A DNA stretch of 64,000 nucleotides from Mycobacterium sp. IS-836. GTDB taxonomy: Bacteria; Actinomycetota; Actinomycetes; Mycobacteriales; Mycobacteriaceae. The stretch is from positions 1 through 64,000 of the forward strand of contig NZ_MBEU01000055.1 in assembly GCF_001954275.1 (NCBI RefSeq), given 5' to 3'. Position numbers and translations under genes: made by a program. This document shows, piece by piece, positions 26,846-35,941 of this stretch (its first letter is position 1; every line of letters begins with the position of its first letter). The notes under the pieces are model-generated. The model was not told the origin of the DNA. It did not search any database and saw only the letters and a program-made list of their open reading frames with translations.

Positions 26846-28443
26846 CGACCGACCCCGACACTCCGGTGCGCGAACCACGACTCACCGTGCTGGGATGGCA
26901 GGTCGTGGTCCTGTCCATCATGGGCGCTGTCGTGCTCGTCGGCGCGCTGACCGGATATGTGTTGCTCAATCGTACGGACGGGGTGTCGCGCGAGCTGAGC
27001 GACAACATTCGGCCGGCTCGCCTGGCCGCAAGCCAATTGCAGGCGGCGCTGCGCGACCAGGAAATCGGCGTCCGCGGGTATCTGATCTCCGCCAATCGCC
27101 AGTTCCTGGCGCCCTACTACGACGGGCAACGCGCCGAAGTGGCTGCGGCCGAAGACATCCGGCGCCACCTTGGCCGGCACGCCGACCTGATGGCCGACCT
27201 CGATGCCATCGAGAGGGCTGCCGGCGTCTGGCGGGCGAATTACACCGAGCCGCTCATCGCCAGCGTGGCCCCCAACACTCCCACCGTCATCAGCGGTGCC
27301 GCCGCGGAACGTGGCAAGGCCGAATTCGACCATCTGCGTGAGCTTTTCGACATGCAAAACACGCACCTGTTCCAGACGTGGGACAATACCGCCGCCGAGC
27401 TGAAGAGCGCCCAGGACTGGCGCAACGGGGTACTGGTCGCGATCCTGCTGCTGTTCGTCGTGACCGCGGGAGCCCTAGCCGCCCTGGTTCGAAGCACCGT
27501 CACCCTACCGCTGGCCGCGCTGGCCGCCGCCTGCCGGCGGATCACCAAGGGGGACTTCGGCGAAGTCATCGTGCCCCCGCGGCGGCCGAAGGACATTCGC
27601 GGCATCGCTACCGACGTGGAGAACATGCGGCAGCGGCTGGTGGAGGAACTCGACGCAATCCATTCGGCCCGAACGCAATTGCACGAGCGGGCGGTCGAAT
27701 TGCGCCGTTCGAACACCGAACTCGAGCAGTTCGCCTACGTCGCGTCGCACGATCTGCAGGAACCCCTGCGAAAGGTCGCGTCGTTCTGCCAATTGCTGGA
27801 GAAGCGATACGGCGACCAGCTCGACGAGCGCGGCCTCGAGTACATCGGATACGCGGTCGACGGCGCGAAGAGGATGCAGGTGCTCATCAACGACCTGCTC
27901 ACCTTCTCCCGCGTCGGCCGGCTGGGCAGCGTGCACACCGAGGTTGACCTCGATGCCGCGCTGGACACCGCGCTGGAGAACCTGGCCGTCGCGATCCAGG
28001 AATCGGGCGCCGAGATCGTGCGGCCCACACAGCGGTTGCCGCGGATCGTCGGCGACCCCACCCTGCTGAGCATGCTGTGGCAGAACCTCATTGGCAATGC
28101 GGTGAAATTCCGGCTCGCCGAACGCACGCCGCGCATCGTCATCGAATGCCAGGCGGGCAGCGGTGAGCGCGATGGCCAATGGGTGCTGAGCGTGTCGGAC
28201 AACGGCATCGGCATCGCCGAGGAGTTCACCGAGAAGGTCTTCACCATCTTTCAACGCCTGCACGGCCGTGAGCAGTACGCCGGGACGGGCATGGGTCTTG
28301 CCATGTGCAAGAAAATCGTCGAGCACCATGGCGGCACGATCCGAATCGACACGTCCTACACCGGCGGGACCCGCTTCGAATTCACTCTGCCGATTGTCCT
28401 CGGCGCACAACATCGGGAAACCTTAGAGGGAGCGCGACCTTGA
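26842..28443 (+). CDS. Membrane sensor histidine kinase (CHASE3-HAMP-HisKA)
   Basis: 533 residues from the GTG at 26842, overlapping the phosphatase gene stop. TM1 is about residues 18-42; a helical extracellular sensor of CHASE3 type spans about 43-194 (QLQAALRDQEIGVRGYLISA is the usual signature); TM2 is about 196-216, and a HAMP segment follows (residues 217-270). A coiled coil leads to HisKA with FAYVASHDLQEPLRKV, phospho-His303, and an HATPase_c domain (NLIGNAVKF N-box, SDNGIGIAEEF G1, GTGMGLAMCKKIVEHHGG G2). HDLQEPLR kinases are typical of phytochrome-like and cyanobacterial relatives, with single-domain Rcp1-type partners, as here. The signal is unknown. Confidence 0.92.
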   Translation: MTTDPDTPVREPRLTVLGWQVVVLSIMGAVVLVGALTGYVLLNRTDGVSRELSDNIRPARLAASQLQAALRDQEIGVRGYLISANRQFLAPYYDGQRAEVAAAEDIRRHLGRHADLMADLDAIERAAGVWRANYTEPLIASVAPNTPTVISGAAAERGKAEFDHLRELFDMQNTHLFQTWDNTAAELKSAQDWRNGVLVAILLLFVVTAGALAALVRSTVTLPLAALAAACRRITKGDFGEVIVPPRRPKDIRGIATDVENMRQRLVEELDAIHSARTQLHERAVELRRSNTELEQFAYVASHDLQEPLRKVASFCQLLEKRYGDQLDERGLEYIGYAVDGAKRMQVLINDLLTFSRVGRLGSVHTEVDLDAALDTALENLAVAIQESGAEIVRPTQRLPRIVGDPTLLSMLWQNLIGNAVKFRLAERTPRIVIECQAGSGERDGQWVLSVSDNGIGIAEEFTEKVFTIFQRLHGREQYAGTGMGLAMCKKIVEHHGGTIRIDTSYTGGTRFEFTLPIVLGAQHRETLEGARP

Positions 28444-28880
28444 CACATGCAGGCAGACCAATTGACATCCTGCTCGTCGAAGACGATCCAGGAGACGAGC
28501 TCATCACTCGGGAAGCGTTCGAGCACAACAAACTTCAAAACAATCTGCACGTCGCACACGACGGCGAAGAGGGCCTGAACTACCTCTATCAGCGCAACGG
28601 GTACGAGGACGCGGTGCGCCCGGACCTGATCCTGCTCGATCTGAACCTGCCGAAATACGATGGGCGCCAACTGCTGGAAAAGATCAAGTCCGACTCCGAC
28701 CTCTGCCGCATTCCCGTCGTCGTACTGACCACCTCCTCGGCGGAGGAAGACATCCTGCGCAGCTACAAGCTGCACGCCAACGCCTATGTCACCAAGCCGG
28801 TCGACCTCGACCAGTTCATGAAGGCGGTCCGGCAGATCGACGAGTTCTTCGTTCAGGTCGTCCGGCTGCCGGGCTTCTGA
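28440..28880 (+). CDS. Single-domain response regulator (Rcp1-like)
   Basis: 146 residues starting at TTG 28440, with GAGGGAG 7 bases upstream; the TTGA overlap couples it to the kinase. It is a receiver domain only: ILLVEDDPGDE, phospho-acceptor Asp67 in LILLDLNLP, Thr97 in VVVLTTSS and Lys119 in AYVTKPVD. It ends after alpha5 with no output domain. It is closest in style to Rcp1-type regulators paired with phytochrome-like kinases, so it probably relays phosphate or acts by protein contact. It completes a three-gene operon with the two preceding genes. Confidence 0.92.
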   Translation: MTHAGRPIDILLVEDDPGDELITREAFEHNKLQNNLHVAHDGEEGLNYLYQRNGYEDAVRPDLILLDLNLPKYDGRQLLEKIKSDSDLCRIPVVVLTTSSAEEDILRSYKLHANAYVTKPVDLDQFMKAVRQIDEFFVQVVRLPGF

Positions 28881-28890
28881 GCGCGCACAC

Positions 28891-30102
28891 CTACCTTGCT
28901 GTCTCCGGTGCCCTGAGATACGTGCCGTTGTGTGCTCCGGCGGCGGGCGGGGGATCGGTGTTCACCGCGTCGAAGCTGGAGTAGCGCGCCGGGGTGCGGA
29001 TCACCGTGATGGCCTCGTCACCGCTGCCGACGCGCAGGGCCAGGTCGTTCTCAGCGAACAGCGGGGTTTCGACGACCTGCTTCCAGCTGTAGGCGAGGCA
29101 GGCCATCAGCCCGCCCTCGTGCAGCAGCTCGACCCATTCCGCTGCGGTCTTGGCGGCCAGGGCCGACTCGAGTTCCTCGGTCAGCTCCGGGTAGTTCAGC
29201 GCCCGCGCGCGCTGATCAACGAATCGCTCGTCGTCCAGCAGATCGGGCCGGCCGATGATCTCGCACAGCTTGGCCCAATGCTTGGGCACATACGCGGACA
29301 GGACGAGATAGCCGTCGGATGCCTTCCGGGCACCCCACGGCTGGGTGGCGAAACCAACTCCCTTGCGCTTCTTGGTATCTGGCTTGATTTCTGGCTTGGG
29401 TTTGGACGGCTCGCTGGGCTTGTTCAGGTGCATTGTGAGCTGGTTGGCCTGCAGCCCCACCGCTACGTCGTACATCGCGACCCGGACCACGTCGGCCACC
29501 CCGTGACGCTCGCGGTTGAGCAGCGCGGCCAGCACCGCCTCGGCCAGCACGTGACCGCTGGCGTTGTCGACAAGCTGGAACGGGATGATCTGCGGTTTAC
29601 CCGTGGGCGTGGGCATCCCGGTGGTCATGCCCGCCTCGGCCGCAACCATCAGGTCGACGCCCGGGCGCGTGCCGTGCGGGCCGTTACCGCCGAAAGCGCT
29701 CAGGCGGGCATAGATCAGTTTGGGGTTGCGCGATTGCAAGTCTTTGGGCCCCAACCCCATTCGTTCCATGACGCCGGGACGAAACCCCTCCAGCACGACG
29801 TCGGCGGTGTCGGCGAGCCGCAGTATCTGTTCCTTGACGTCGTCGTCGGTAAGATCCGCCGTCACCGACTTCTTGCCGCGGTTGTTCGGCAGGAAATACG
29901 TGGCCAGCGGCGGGCGACCGGGAAGGACCGCGGTAATCTGGCGGGCCGCCTCACCGCCGGGCGCCTCGATTTTGATGACCTCGGCACCCAGGTCGGCCAG
30001 CACCTGCCCGGCCAGTGGCCCGGCCACATTCTGGGTGAAATCGAGTACCCGGAATCCGTCGAGGGGCTTCGCGGGCTTGCTGTTGGGCTCGCTGTCTGGC
30101 AT
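28891..30102 (-). CDS. Family III CoA transferase (CaiB/BaiF type)
   Basis: 403 residues, matching Rv3272. Family III (formyl-CoA transferase-like) fold: LDGFRVLDFTQNVAGPLAGQ, VLADLGAEVIKIEAPGGE, NNRGKKSVTADL, VVLEGFRPGVMERMGLG and RPGVDLMVAAEAGMT, the last holding the conserved Asp. An unusual Pro/Lys/Glu-rich insertion (about residues 228-248, PSEPSKPKPEIKPDTKKRKG) interrupts the middle. The CoA donor and acceptor are unknown. It is convergent with the signalling operon, with a gap of only 10 bases. Confidence 0.92.
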   Translation of the reverse strand: MPDSEPNSKPAKPLDGFRVLDFTQNVAGPLAGQVLADLGAEVIKIEAPGGEAARQITAVLPGRPPLATYFLPNNRGKKSVTADLTDDDVKEQILRLADTADVVLEGFRPGVMERMGLGPKDLQSRNPKLIYARLSAFGGNGPHGTRPGVDLMVAAEAGMTTGMPTPTGKPQIIPFQLVDNASGHVLAEAVLAALLNRERHGVADVVRVAMYDVAVGLQANQLTMHLNKPSEPSKPKPEIKPDTKKRKGVGFATQPWGARKASDGYLVLSAYVPKHWAKLCEIIGRPDLLDDERFVDQRARALNYPELTEELESALAAKTAAEWVELLHEGGLMACLAYSWKQVVETPLFAENDLALRVGSGDEAITVIRTPARYSSFDAVNTDPPPAAGAHNGTYLRAPETAR

Positions 30103-30213
30103 GTCGGCCTTTAGTAGTAGTTCCTGCGAACCCAGGTGTTGTTGTCGGTTCGCGCCATGATTAGACAGAATAACGATACGGTCCCCGGGGCCCGACCGTG
30201 GCTGTGCAGTCGC

Positions 30214-32376
30214 TTAGTCGAGGCGATATCTGATGAGACGGGAGCTATTGGCCACCACCGCAACCGACGACGCGTTGTGCAGGATCGCCGCCAGCACGGG
30301 GGAGAGCGCCCCGCCCGCGCCGATGACCAGCCCGGCGGCGTTGACGGCGATGGACATGCCGTAGTTCTCGCGGATCACGTCGACCGCCCGGGAACCCAGG
30401 TCCCCGACGTCGAGCAGCCGATGCAGGTCGTCGTTGGCCAGGGCGACGTCGGCGGTTTCGACGGCGACGTCGGTGCCGGCCAGTCCCATCGCGATGCCGA
30501 TGTCGGCGGCGGCCAGCGCCGGGGCGTCGTTGATGCCGTCGCCGACCATCCCGACGACGTAACCCTCGCCCTGCAGTTCGCGCACCACCTCGAGCTTGTC
30601 CTCCGGCATCACCTCGGCGCGCCACTCGTCGATCCCGAGCTCGGCGGCGACGACCCGGGCGATGTCGGGATGATCCCCGGTGAGCATGACGATGCGGCGA
30701 ATCCCGTTGGTCCGCAACTCCTTCAGCACCGCAGCCGCCTCGGGTCGCACCTCGTCGCGCAGGCTGATCAGCCCGACCAGGGTGCCGTCCACCGCGAGCA
30801 GCAGCGGGGTCTCCGCCTCGTTTCGCAGCTTGTCAACCCACTCCGAGGCCTTCTTCGACACCTTCACCTTTTCGGCCCGCAGCAGCGATGGGCTGCCCAG
30901 CAGCAGCGTCCGGCCGTCGGCCCAGGTCCGCATGCCCAGACCCACCAGCACCTCGCACTCCTCGTGCGGCGGGATGGTGATGTGGCGTTCCTCGGTCGAG
31001 CGGATCACCGCTTCGGCCAGCGGGTGGCGCGAGTGAATCTCCGAGCTGGCCGCATACGCCAGCACCTGCTCGGGCTGCCAATCCTTATGCATTGCAACGA
31101 TATTCGTCACGACCGGGCGCCCGACGGTCAGGGTTCCGGTCTTGTCGAAGACGATTGCGTCGACCCGGCCGGCCTGCTCCAGGTGGGAGCCGCCCTTGAT
31201 GAGGATGCCGCGGCGCGCGCCATTGCCGATCGCGGCGCTGATCGCCGTCGGGGTGGCCAGGCCGACCGCGCACGGGCATGCGATCAGCAGCATGGTCATC
31301 GCCCGGCGGACGTCACCGGTGATCGCCAGGGTGATCGCCGACACGACGAACGAGGTGGGAACGAAACGGCGAGAGAAGTTTTCGCCGACCGTCTGGATGG
31401 GTGCGCGGTCGTGCTGCGCCTCCTCGACGCGGGCGATGATGCGGCCGATGGTGGTCTGGTTGCCGACGGCCTCCGCGCGCACCACGAGGCGTCCGCGCAC
31501 CACGACCGAACCGGCGTGCACGCGCGAGCCCACCACGACGCTAACCGGCAGGGTTTCCCCGGTGATCGCGGATTGGTCGACGACCGCCTCGCCGTCGACC
31601 ACCTCCCCGTCCACGGGTATCGCGACGTGGTCGTGGACCACCACGTCGTCGCCGATCTCCACGCTGTCGATCGGCACCTGTATCTCGGTGCCCGCGCGCG
31701 GGCCCTCGGTGAGCCGGATCCACGCCGTGTCCTGGCTACCGCGCAGCAGGTCGGAGATGGCCCGCCGGGTCCGGCGCAGCGTCAGATCCTGAAGGTACTC
31801 ACCGATGTTGAGCAACCACAGCACGGTCAGCGCGACCACGTTCTCGCGCAGGATCAGGCTGGCCACGGTCGCCGCGGACACCAGCGCATCGGTGCCGGCC
31901 CTACCGGAACGCAGGGAGCGCAACGCGCCGCGCAGGAACGGGTAGCCGGTGAAGACGGTGACGCCGGTGGCGACCAGCCGGCCGCTCGGGCCCAGCAGCG
32001 GCGGCCGGGCGAAGACGTAGCGGCGCACGCCGAGCAGCGCCAGCGCAGCACCGCCGATGACCATGCGCAGCACGTCGGCGTTGCGGATTTCCGACGAATG
32101 CGGTGCCCGGGCCGGGATCAGTTCGGCGGCAACGCGTTCGGCGCCACTGATCGCCGCCAATATCGCGGGGCGGTCGCAGCGCTGGGGCGAATACCACACG
32201 ACGACCGACCCGGTGCGCGGGTAGGCGTGCACGGTGCGCACGCCGTTCTCTTTGGCGACGGCCTCTTCGACCGCGACCGCGCGCCGCGAGTTGCCGCGGA
32301 CCCAGCCGACCGAAACCCGCATGCGTCCGGCCGCGTCCGAAAGCACCGCCAGGGCAGGATCGTTCGCCTGTATCAA
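30214..32376 (-). CDS. ctpC: Zinc-exporting P1B-type ATPase CtpC
   Basis: About 720 residues (M. tuberculosis CtpC 718). A heavy-metal P-type ATPase shown in M. tuberculosis to export zinc and protect against zinc poisoning in macrophages. Key segments are LIACPCAVGLATP (CPC metal site), VFDKTGTLTVGRP (phosphorylated Asp), IHSRHPLAEAVIRS (HP locus) and GDGINDAPALAAADIG. The start is uncertain: TTG at 32376 lies 4 bases past the pacL1 stop and gives the expected length; GTG at 32346 is the alternative. The coding frame continues upstream over pacL1, but that region is not conserved. It is coupled to pacL1. Confidence 0.95.
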   Translation of the reverse strand: MIQANDPALAVLSDAAGRMRVSVGWVRGNSRRAVAVEEAVAKENGVRTVHAYPRTGSVVVWYSPQRCDRPAILAAISGAERVAAELIPARAPHSSEIRNADVLRMVIGGAALALLGVRRYVFARPPLLGPSGRLVATGVTVFTGYPFLRGALRSLRSGRAGTDALVSAATVASLILRENVVALTVLWLLNIGEYLQDLTLRRTRRAISDLLRGSQDTAWIRLTEGPRAGTEIQVPIDSVEIGDDVVVHDHVAIPVDGEVVDGEAVVDQSAITGETLPVSVVVGSRVHAGSVVVRGRLVVRAEAVGNQTTIGRIIARVEEAQHDRAPIQTVGENFSRRFVPTSFVVSAITLAITGDVRRAMTMLLIACPCAVGLATPTAISAAIGNGARRGILIKGGSHLEQAGRVDAIVFDKTGTLTVGRPVVTNIVAMHKDWQPEQVLAYAASSEIHSRHPLAEAVIRSTEERHITIPPHEECEVLVGLGMRTWADGRTLLLGSPSLLRAEKVKVSKKASEWVDKLRNEAETPLLLAVDGTLVGLISLRDEVRPEAAAVLKELRTNGIRRIVMLTGDHPDIARVVAAELGIDEWRAEVMPEDKLEVVRELQGEGYVVGMVGDGINDAPALAAADIGIAMGLAGTDVAVETADVALANDDLHRLLDVGDLGSRAVDVIRENYGMSIAVNAAGLVIGAGGALSPVLAAILHNASSVAVVANSSRLIRYRLD

Positions 32377-32380
32377 GCGA

Positions 32381-32656
32381 TCAGTGCTCGTGAGCGTCGC
32401 TGATGGACGGGGTGGGCGCCTCCTCGCCGACGCGCTCGCGGGCTTCGGCCATGACGTCGGCGAGCTTGAGGCGGGCCGACTCGGCGGCTTCCTCGGCCTT
32501 GCGGGTGCCGCGCAAACCAAGCTCGGCCGCCGACACCGCGGTCTCGTGCAACGGCGCCTTGGCCACGGCCTTGCGCACCACCTCGTAGGCCGTCACGCCG
32601 ACCAGTCCGGTGAACACCGTCCCGGCCGCCTTTGCCAATAGCCCGAACCCCGCCAT
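32381..32656 (-). CDS. pacL1: PacL1-type metal-binding membrane chaperone of CtpC (DUF1490)
   Basis: 91 residues, matching Rv3269 (93). An N-terminal membrane helix (GLLAKAAGTVFTGLVGVTAY) is followed by an amphipathic helical region rich in Glu/Arg and a short C-terminal metal-binding tail with Asp/His (DAHEH, residues 87-91). In M. tuberculosis PacL1 assembles with CtpC in a zinc-efflux platform; the tail there is longer in His/Asp (DLHDHDH) than here. The ATG at 32656 follows GGTAAGGCAATG-type context (GGAGGTAAG). It lies 4 bases before ctpC. Confidence 0.92.
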   Translation of the reverse strand: MAGFGLLAKAAGTVFTGLVGVTAYEVVRKAVAKAPLHETAVSAAELGLRGTRKAEEAAESARLKLADVMAEARERVGEEAPTPSISDAHEH

Positions 32657-32713
32657 TGCCTTACCTCCCTGTCGCCACGGCCTCAGCGCTGCTTTCCCGA
32701 CCGTAACATCGAA

Positions 32714-32731
32714 ATATTGCGATATCAATAT
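32714..32731 (-). promoter_or_regulatory. Candidate ArsR/SmtB-type operator before pacL1-ctpC
   Basis: ATATTG-N6-CAATAT, a perfect 6-base-arm inverted repeat 58-75 bases upstream of the pacL1 start, in an A/T-rich patch. A/T-rich inverted repeats of this shape are typical of ArsR/SmtB metal sensors, and zinc induction of pacL1-ctpC is known. The match to a specific regulator is inference. Confidence 0.5.
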
Positions 32732-32739
32732 GGATTGGG

Positions 32740-33471
32740 TCAGAGGACGCGGGTTACCTTTTCGGTCTCGATCCGGCGCTGCAGAGCCGAGGGATCGGGA
32801 TTGGCGACCTGCACCAGCGACCCGCCCACGGCCATGATGGCCAGCAGGTGATCCAACAACTCGGCGGGCCCGGGCCACGACGCGGTGGACAGCACGCGAT
32901 CCTTCGACGTCAAACCGCTTGCCGCCGCGGAACTCTCACAGTCGGTCAGAATTTCTTCGGCGGCCCGGCCGTCCAGTGCGGGACCGGGATGGCGCTCCGG
33001 AACTATCTGGTCGCCGTGCACCCGCACCGCGGTCGCATAGTCGGTGACACCGATCGGCAGATCGGGTGCCGGGCGGCCGAACGGATCCAGCGACAGCACC
33101 GCCACCTCGGCCCCGGGCTCGACGAGCCCGTCCGCCTCCTGCAGCCGGTCGGCGGTGCACAGCGCCAAGTCAGCCGGGTCGCCCGCGCCGAGCACCGCCT
33201 CGGCGCCGATCCACCACACCCCGAACAAGACCGCCGCGGTCTGCCAGTGGGCCGGCAACAGGATCGCGATCCGGCTGGCCGGGGCGGCGCCGAGCTCGTC
33301 GCGCAGCAGGTTGCCGGTCTTGGCGGCCCAGTTCGCCAGCGTCACCGCGGACAGCTCGATGCGCTCGCCGGTGGCGTCGTCGTAGTAAGTGATGCGCGGA
33401 CCGACCGGGTCGGCCCGCAACATCGGATCCAGGATCATCCCAGAAAGTGTTGTTAGCGTCGATTCATGCAC
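32740..33471 (-). CDS. TIGR03089 family protein (AMP-binding-like N-terminal fragment)
   Basis: 243 residues, matching Rv3268 (about 229). It resembles the N-terminal half of acyl-adenylate-forming enzymes (ITYYDDATGERIELSAVTLAN, RIAILLPAHWQTAAVLFGVWW, LLAIMAVGGSLVQVANP), but the later motifs for ATP binding and the C-terminal domain are absent. It is a fixed actinobacterial family of unknown role, often near LCP genes as here. The start is taken at the ATG 33471, 8 bases after the lcp1 stop; an internal ATG at 33438 is equally possible. Confidence 0.88.
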   Translation of the reverse strand: MHESTLTTLSGMILDPMLRADPVGPRITYYDDATGERIELSAVTLANWAAKTGNLLRDELGAAPASRIAILLPAHWQTAAVLFGVWWIGAEAVLGAGDPADLALCTADRLQEADGLVEPGAEVAVLSLDPFGRPAPDLPIGVTDYATAVRVHGDQIVPERHPGPALDGRAAEEILTDCESSAAASGLTSKDRVLSTASWPGPAELLDHLLAIMAVGGSLVQVANPDPSALQRRIETEKVTRVL

Positions 33472-33478
33472 CGCTTGG

Positions 33479-34951
33479 TCAGTTTATGCACTCCGGCTTG
33501 TCCGAGCCGGCGGTGAGGATCGGCGAGGGCGCCGGGACATTGGGGTCGGCGGCGGCCGCTTGGTCGGAAAGCTTGGCGGGCATGATCGTTCCGCTGCCGG
33601 ACAGCCCGGAGCCCGGACCGGTGTAGTCGTTGGCCAGCACCACCTTGACCGCTCCGGGTGCCAGCGACGTATCCGGGACGACCGGCAACCCGCCGAGTTC
33701 CTTGGACACCTCCTGCGCGCCCAGGTCGTCGGTCTTGGCGGCCCGCACCTGGCTGCCCTGCACATGCCCGCCGTCGTTGTTGCCCACGGTACCGGTGACA
33801 AACCCCTTGGAGCTCAACACATCTGCCACCGCAGCGGCCAGCCCGTTGATGTCGGTGTCGTTGACGACGCTGGCCGTGGTCTTGGCGGGCGTGTACGCGA
33901 GCTCCTCGGTCTTGCCTTGAGCCTGATCGTTCAGCAGGCCGGCCACCCAGTCCGCGACCTGGTGTGCGTCCACCCGCACCACGCTTTGCGTGCCGTCGTC
34001 ACTCCAGCCGGCGCCGTCGAGGACCGGGATGGTGGCGAACGCGACGTTGCCCCCGGCCAGCTTCTGCATCTGCTGGACGAAATCCATGACATCCCAACCC
34101 TGGGAGATCACCACGGAGCGCTGGACGGCGGCCTGCAAACGCTTCACCGTCGCCGGGCTGGACAGCGTCTTGCTCGAGATGATCTTGTGGGCCAGCGAGG
34201 CCATCACCACCTGCTGACGCACCACGCGGTCCAGGTCGCCGCGCGGCAGCTCGTGGCGCTGGCGGACGAAGCTGAGCGCCTGCGGACCGTCGAGCTTTTG
34301 CTGGCCGGCGGGAAAGTCGGCGCCCGAGAGTGGTTCGAACACAGGCTCTTTGAGGCAGACGTCGACGCCGCCGAGCGCGTCGGTGATCAACGCGAACCCG
34401 AGCAGCCCGATCTCGGCGTAGTGGTCGACGGTGACCCCGGTGAGGTCGGCGACGGTCTTGATCAGGGCATCGCGTCCGGCCTCGGTGCCCTGCGCCGCGG
34501 CTTCGGCGGCGGACGCGCCGGCCTTGACGAGGCTGACCCGCTTGGCCTCCCGGGTCTGGCCGTAGACGCCGTTGATCTTCGTCTTGCCCAATCCGGGGGC
34601 GGCGACGTAGGAGTCCCGCGGAATCGAGATCGCGGTGGCCGACTTCCCGTTGTTCGGTATCCGGACCAGGATGATGGTGTCGGTGTTGGTCGCTTCCTCG
34701 TCGCCGGCGCGCAGCGTTTCCAGTTCCTCGGCGGACAACGGGTTGCCGTGGGCGTCGGTGCGGCTGTCCATGCCGACCAGCAGGATGTCGATCGCGCCGT
34801 CGTCGCCGCCCTTGCCCAGCGAGGGTGCCGACATGTGGAAGATGCCGTCTTCGAAGGACCGAACGTTGTTCCAGGCGACCCCCGTGCCGATGACGACCAG
34901 GACGGCCAGGGCAGTGGCAACCGCACGAACCACACGTTGCACAGGCATCAC
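33479..34951 (-). CDS. lcp1: LytR-CpsA-Psr ligase Lcp1
   Basis: 490 residues, matching Rv3267 (498), which attaches arabinogalactan to peptidoglycan. An N-terminal signal anchor (VQRVVRAVATALAVLVVIGTGV, about 4-25) is followed by an LCP domain: DILLVGMDSRTDAHGNPLS, TIILVRIPNNGKSATAISIPRDS, KINGVYGQTREAKRVSLV and DRVVRQQVVMASLA hold the conserved Asp/Arg residues that bind polyprenyl-pyrophosphate. The C-terminal LytR_C-like domain (about 370-465) is extracytoplasmic. It shares its neighbourhood with rmlD and wbbL, which make the linker it uses. Confidence 0.95.
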   Translation of the reverse strand: MMPVQRVVRAVATALAVLVVIGTGVAWNNVRSFEDGIFHMSAPSLGKGGDDGAIDILLVGMDSRTDAHGNPLSAEELETLRAGDEEATNTDTIILVRIPNNGKSATAISIPRDSYVAAPGLGKTKINGVYGQTREAKRVSLVKAGASAAEAAAQGTEAGRDALIKTVADLTGVTVDHYAEIGLLGFALITDALGGVDVCLKEPVFEPLSGADFPAGQQKLDGPQALSFVRQRHELPRGDLDRVVRQQVVMASLAHKIISSKTLSSPATVKRLQAAVQRSVVISQGWDVMDFVQQMQKLAGGNVAFATIPVLDGAGWSDDGTQSVVRVDAHQVADWVAGLLNDQAQGKTEELAYTPAKTTASVVNDTDINGLAAAVADVLSSKGFVTGTVGNNDGGHVQGSQVRAAKTDDLGAQEVSKELGGLPVVPDTSLAPGAVKVVLANDYTGPGSGLSGSGTIMPAKLSDQAAAADPNVPAPSPILTAGSDKPECIN

Positions 34952-35035
34952 ATTAGGTTACTTGTGACACACCCGCTTCTCGGGTAGCCGGCCGCGGCGT
35001 GGCCCGGGCTTCTCGGCGCATGCCAGACTCGAGGC

Positions 35036-35941
35036 ATGTCGGGCGGCTCAGGAAGGCTAGTCATCACCGGTGCCGGGGGGCAGCTCGGCAGCCGCCTGGC
35101 GGCCCGGGCCGCCGCCCAGGGCCGCGACGTGCTGGCGCTGAGCTCGTCGCAATGGGACATCACCGACCCGGCCGCGGCCGAGCGGATCGTGCGGGACGGC
35201 GACGTCGTGCTGAACTGCGCGGCGTACACCGACGTCGACGGTGCCGAGAGCGCCGAGGCGGCCGCGTACGCGGTCAACGCCACCGGCCCGGAACACATCG
35301 CCCGGGCCTGCGCGGGCGCCGGCGCCCGGCTGATCCACGTCTCCACCGACTTCGTGTTCAACGCCGACCTCGGCCCTGAGGGCGCCGCATGCCGCCCCTT
35401 CGAACCCGGCGACGACACCGCGCCGCAGGGCGTATACGCCCGCACCAAGCTCGCCGGGGAACGCGCCGTGCTGGCGGCACTGCCCGACGCGGTCGTGGTG
35501 CGCACCGCGTGGGTGTACACCGGCGGCACCGGCCGGGACTTCGTCGCCGTCATGCGCCGGCTGGCCGCCGGGGACGGCCCCGTCGACGTGGTCGACGACC
35601 AGGTCGGCTCGCCCACCTACGTCGGCGACCTGGCCGACGCGCTGCTGCAGATCGCCGACGACCGCGTGCCCGGCCCCGTCCTGCACGCCGCCAACGAGGG
35701 CGCGGTCTCGCGATTCGAGCTGGCCCGCGCGGTCTTCGAGGAATGCGGCGCCGATCCGGCGCGGGTGCGCCCGGTCAGCAGCGCACACTTTCCACGGCCG
35801 GCGCCGCGGCCGAGCTATTCGGCCCTGTCGAGCCGGCAGTCGGCGGCGGCGGGCCTGCGGCCGCTAAGGCACTGGCGTGCAGCGCTTGTCGCGGCGCTGG
35901 CGGCCTCGGGCCAGGGATCGACCGATACGCTCTACGCGTGA
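35036..35941 (+). CDS. rmlD: dTDP-4-dehydrorhamnose reductase RmlD
   Basis: 301 residues, the last step of dTDP-L-rhamnose synthesis, an essential donor for the arabinogalactan linker. Rossmann motif: RLVITGAGGQLGSRLAARAA (residues 7-26). The catalytic YxxxK is VYARTKLAGERAV, the nucleotide motif is VLNCAAYTDVDGAESAE, and WVYTGGTGRDFV follows. It starts at ATG 35036. The stop overlaps wbbL by 4 bases (GTGA). Confidence 0.96.
   Translation: MSGGSGRLVITGAGGQLGSRLAARAAAQGRDVLALSSSQWDITDPAAAERIVRDGDVVLNCAAYTDVDGAESAEAAAYAVNATGPEHIARACAGAGARLIHVSTDFVFNADLGPEGAACRPFEPGDDTAPQGVYARTKLAGERAVLAALPDAVVVRTAWVYTGGTGRDFVAVMRRLAAGDGPVDVVDDQVGSPTYVGDLADALLQIADDRVPGPVLHAANEGAVSRFELARAVFEECGADPARVRPVSSAHFPRPAPRPSYSALSSRQSAAAGLRPLRHWRAALVAALAASGQGSTDTLYA

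Noticed and set aside
30136..32403. 755-residue open frame on the plus strand
   Set aside because: Antisense to ctpC; no motif and strongly biased composition. The ctpC motifs are unmistakable on the other strand.
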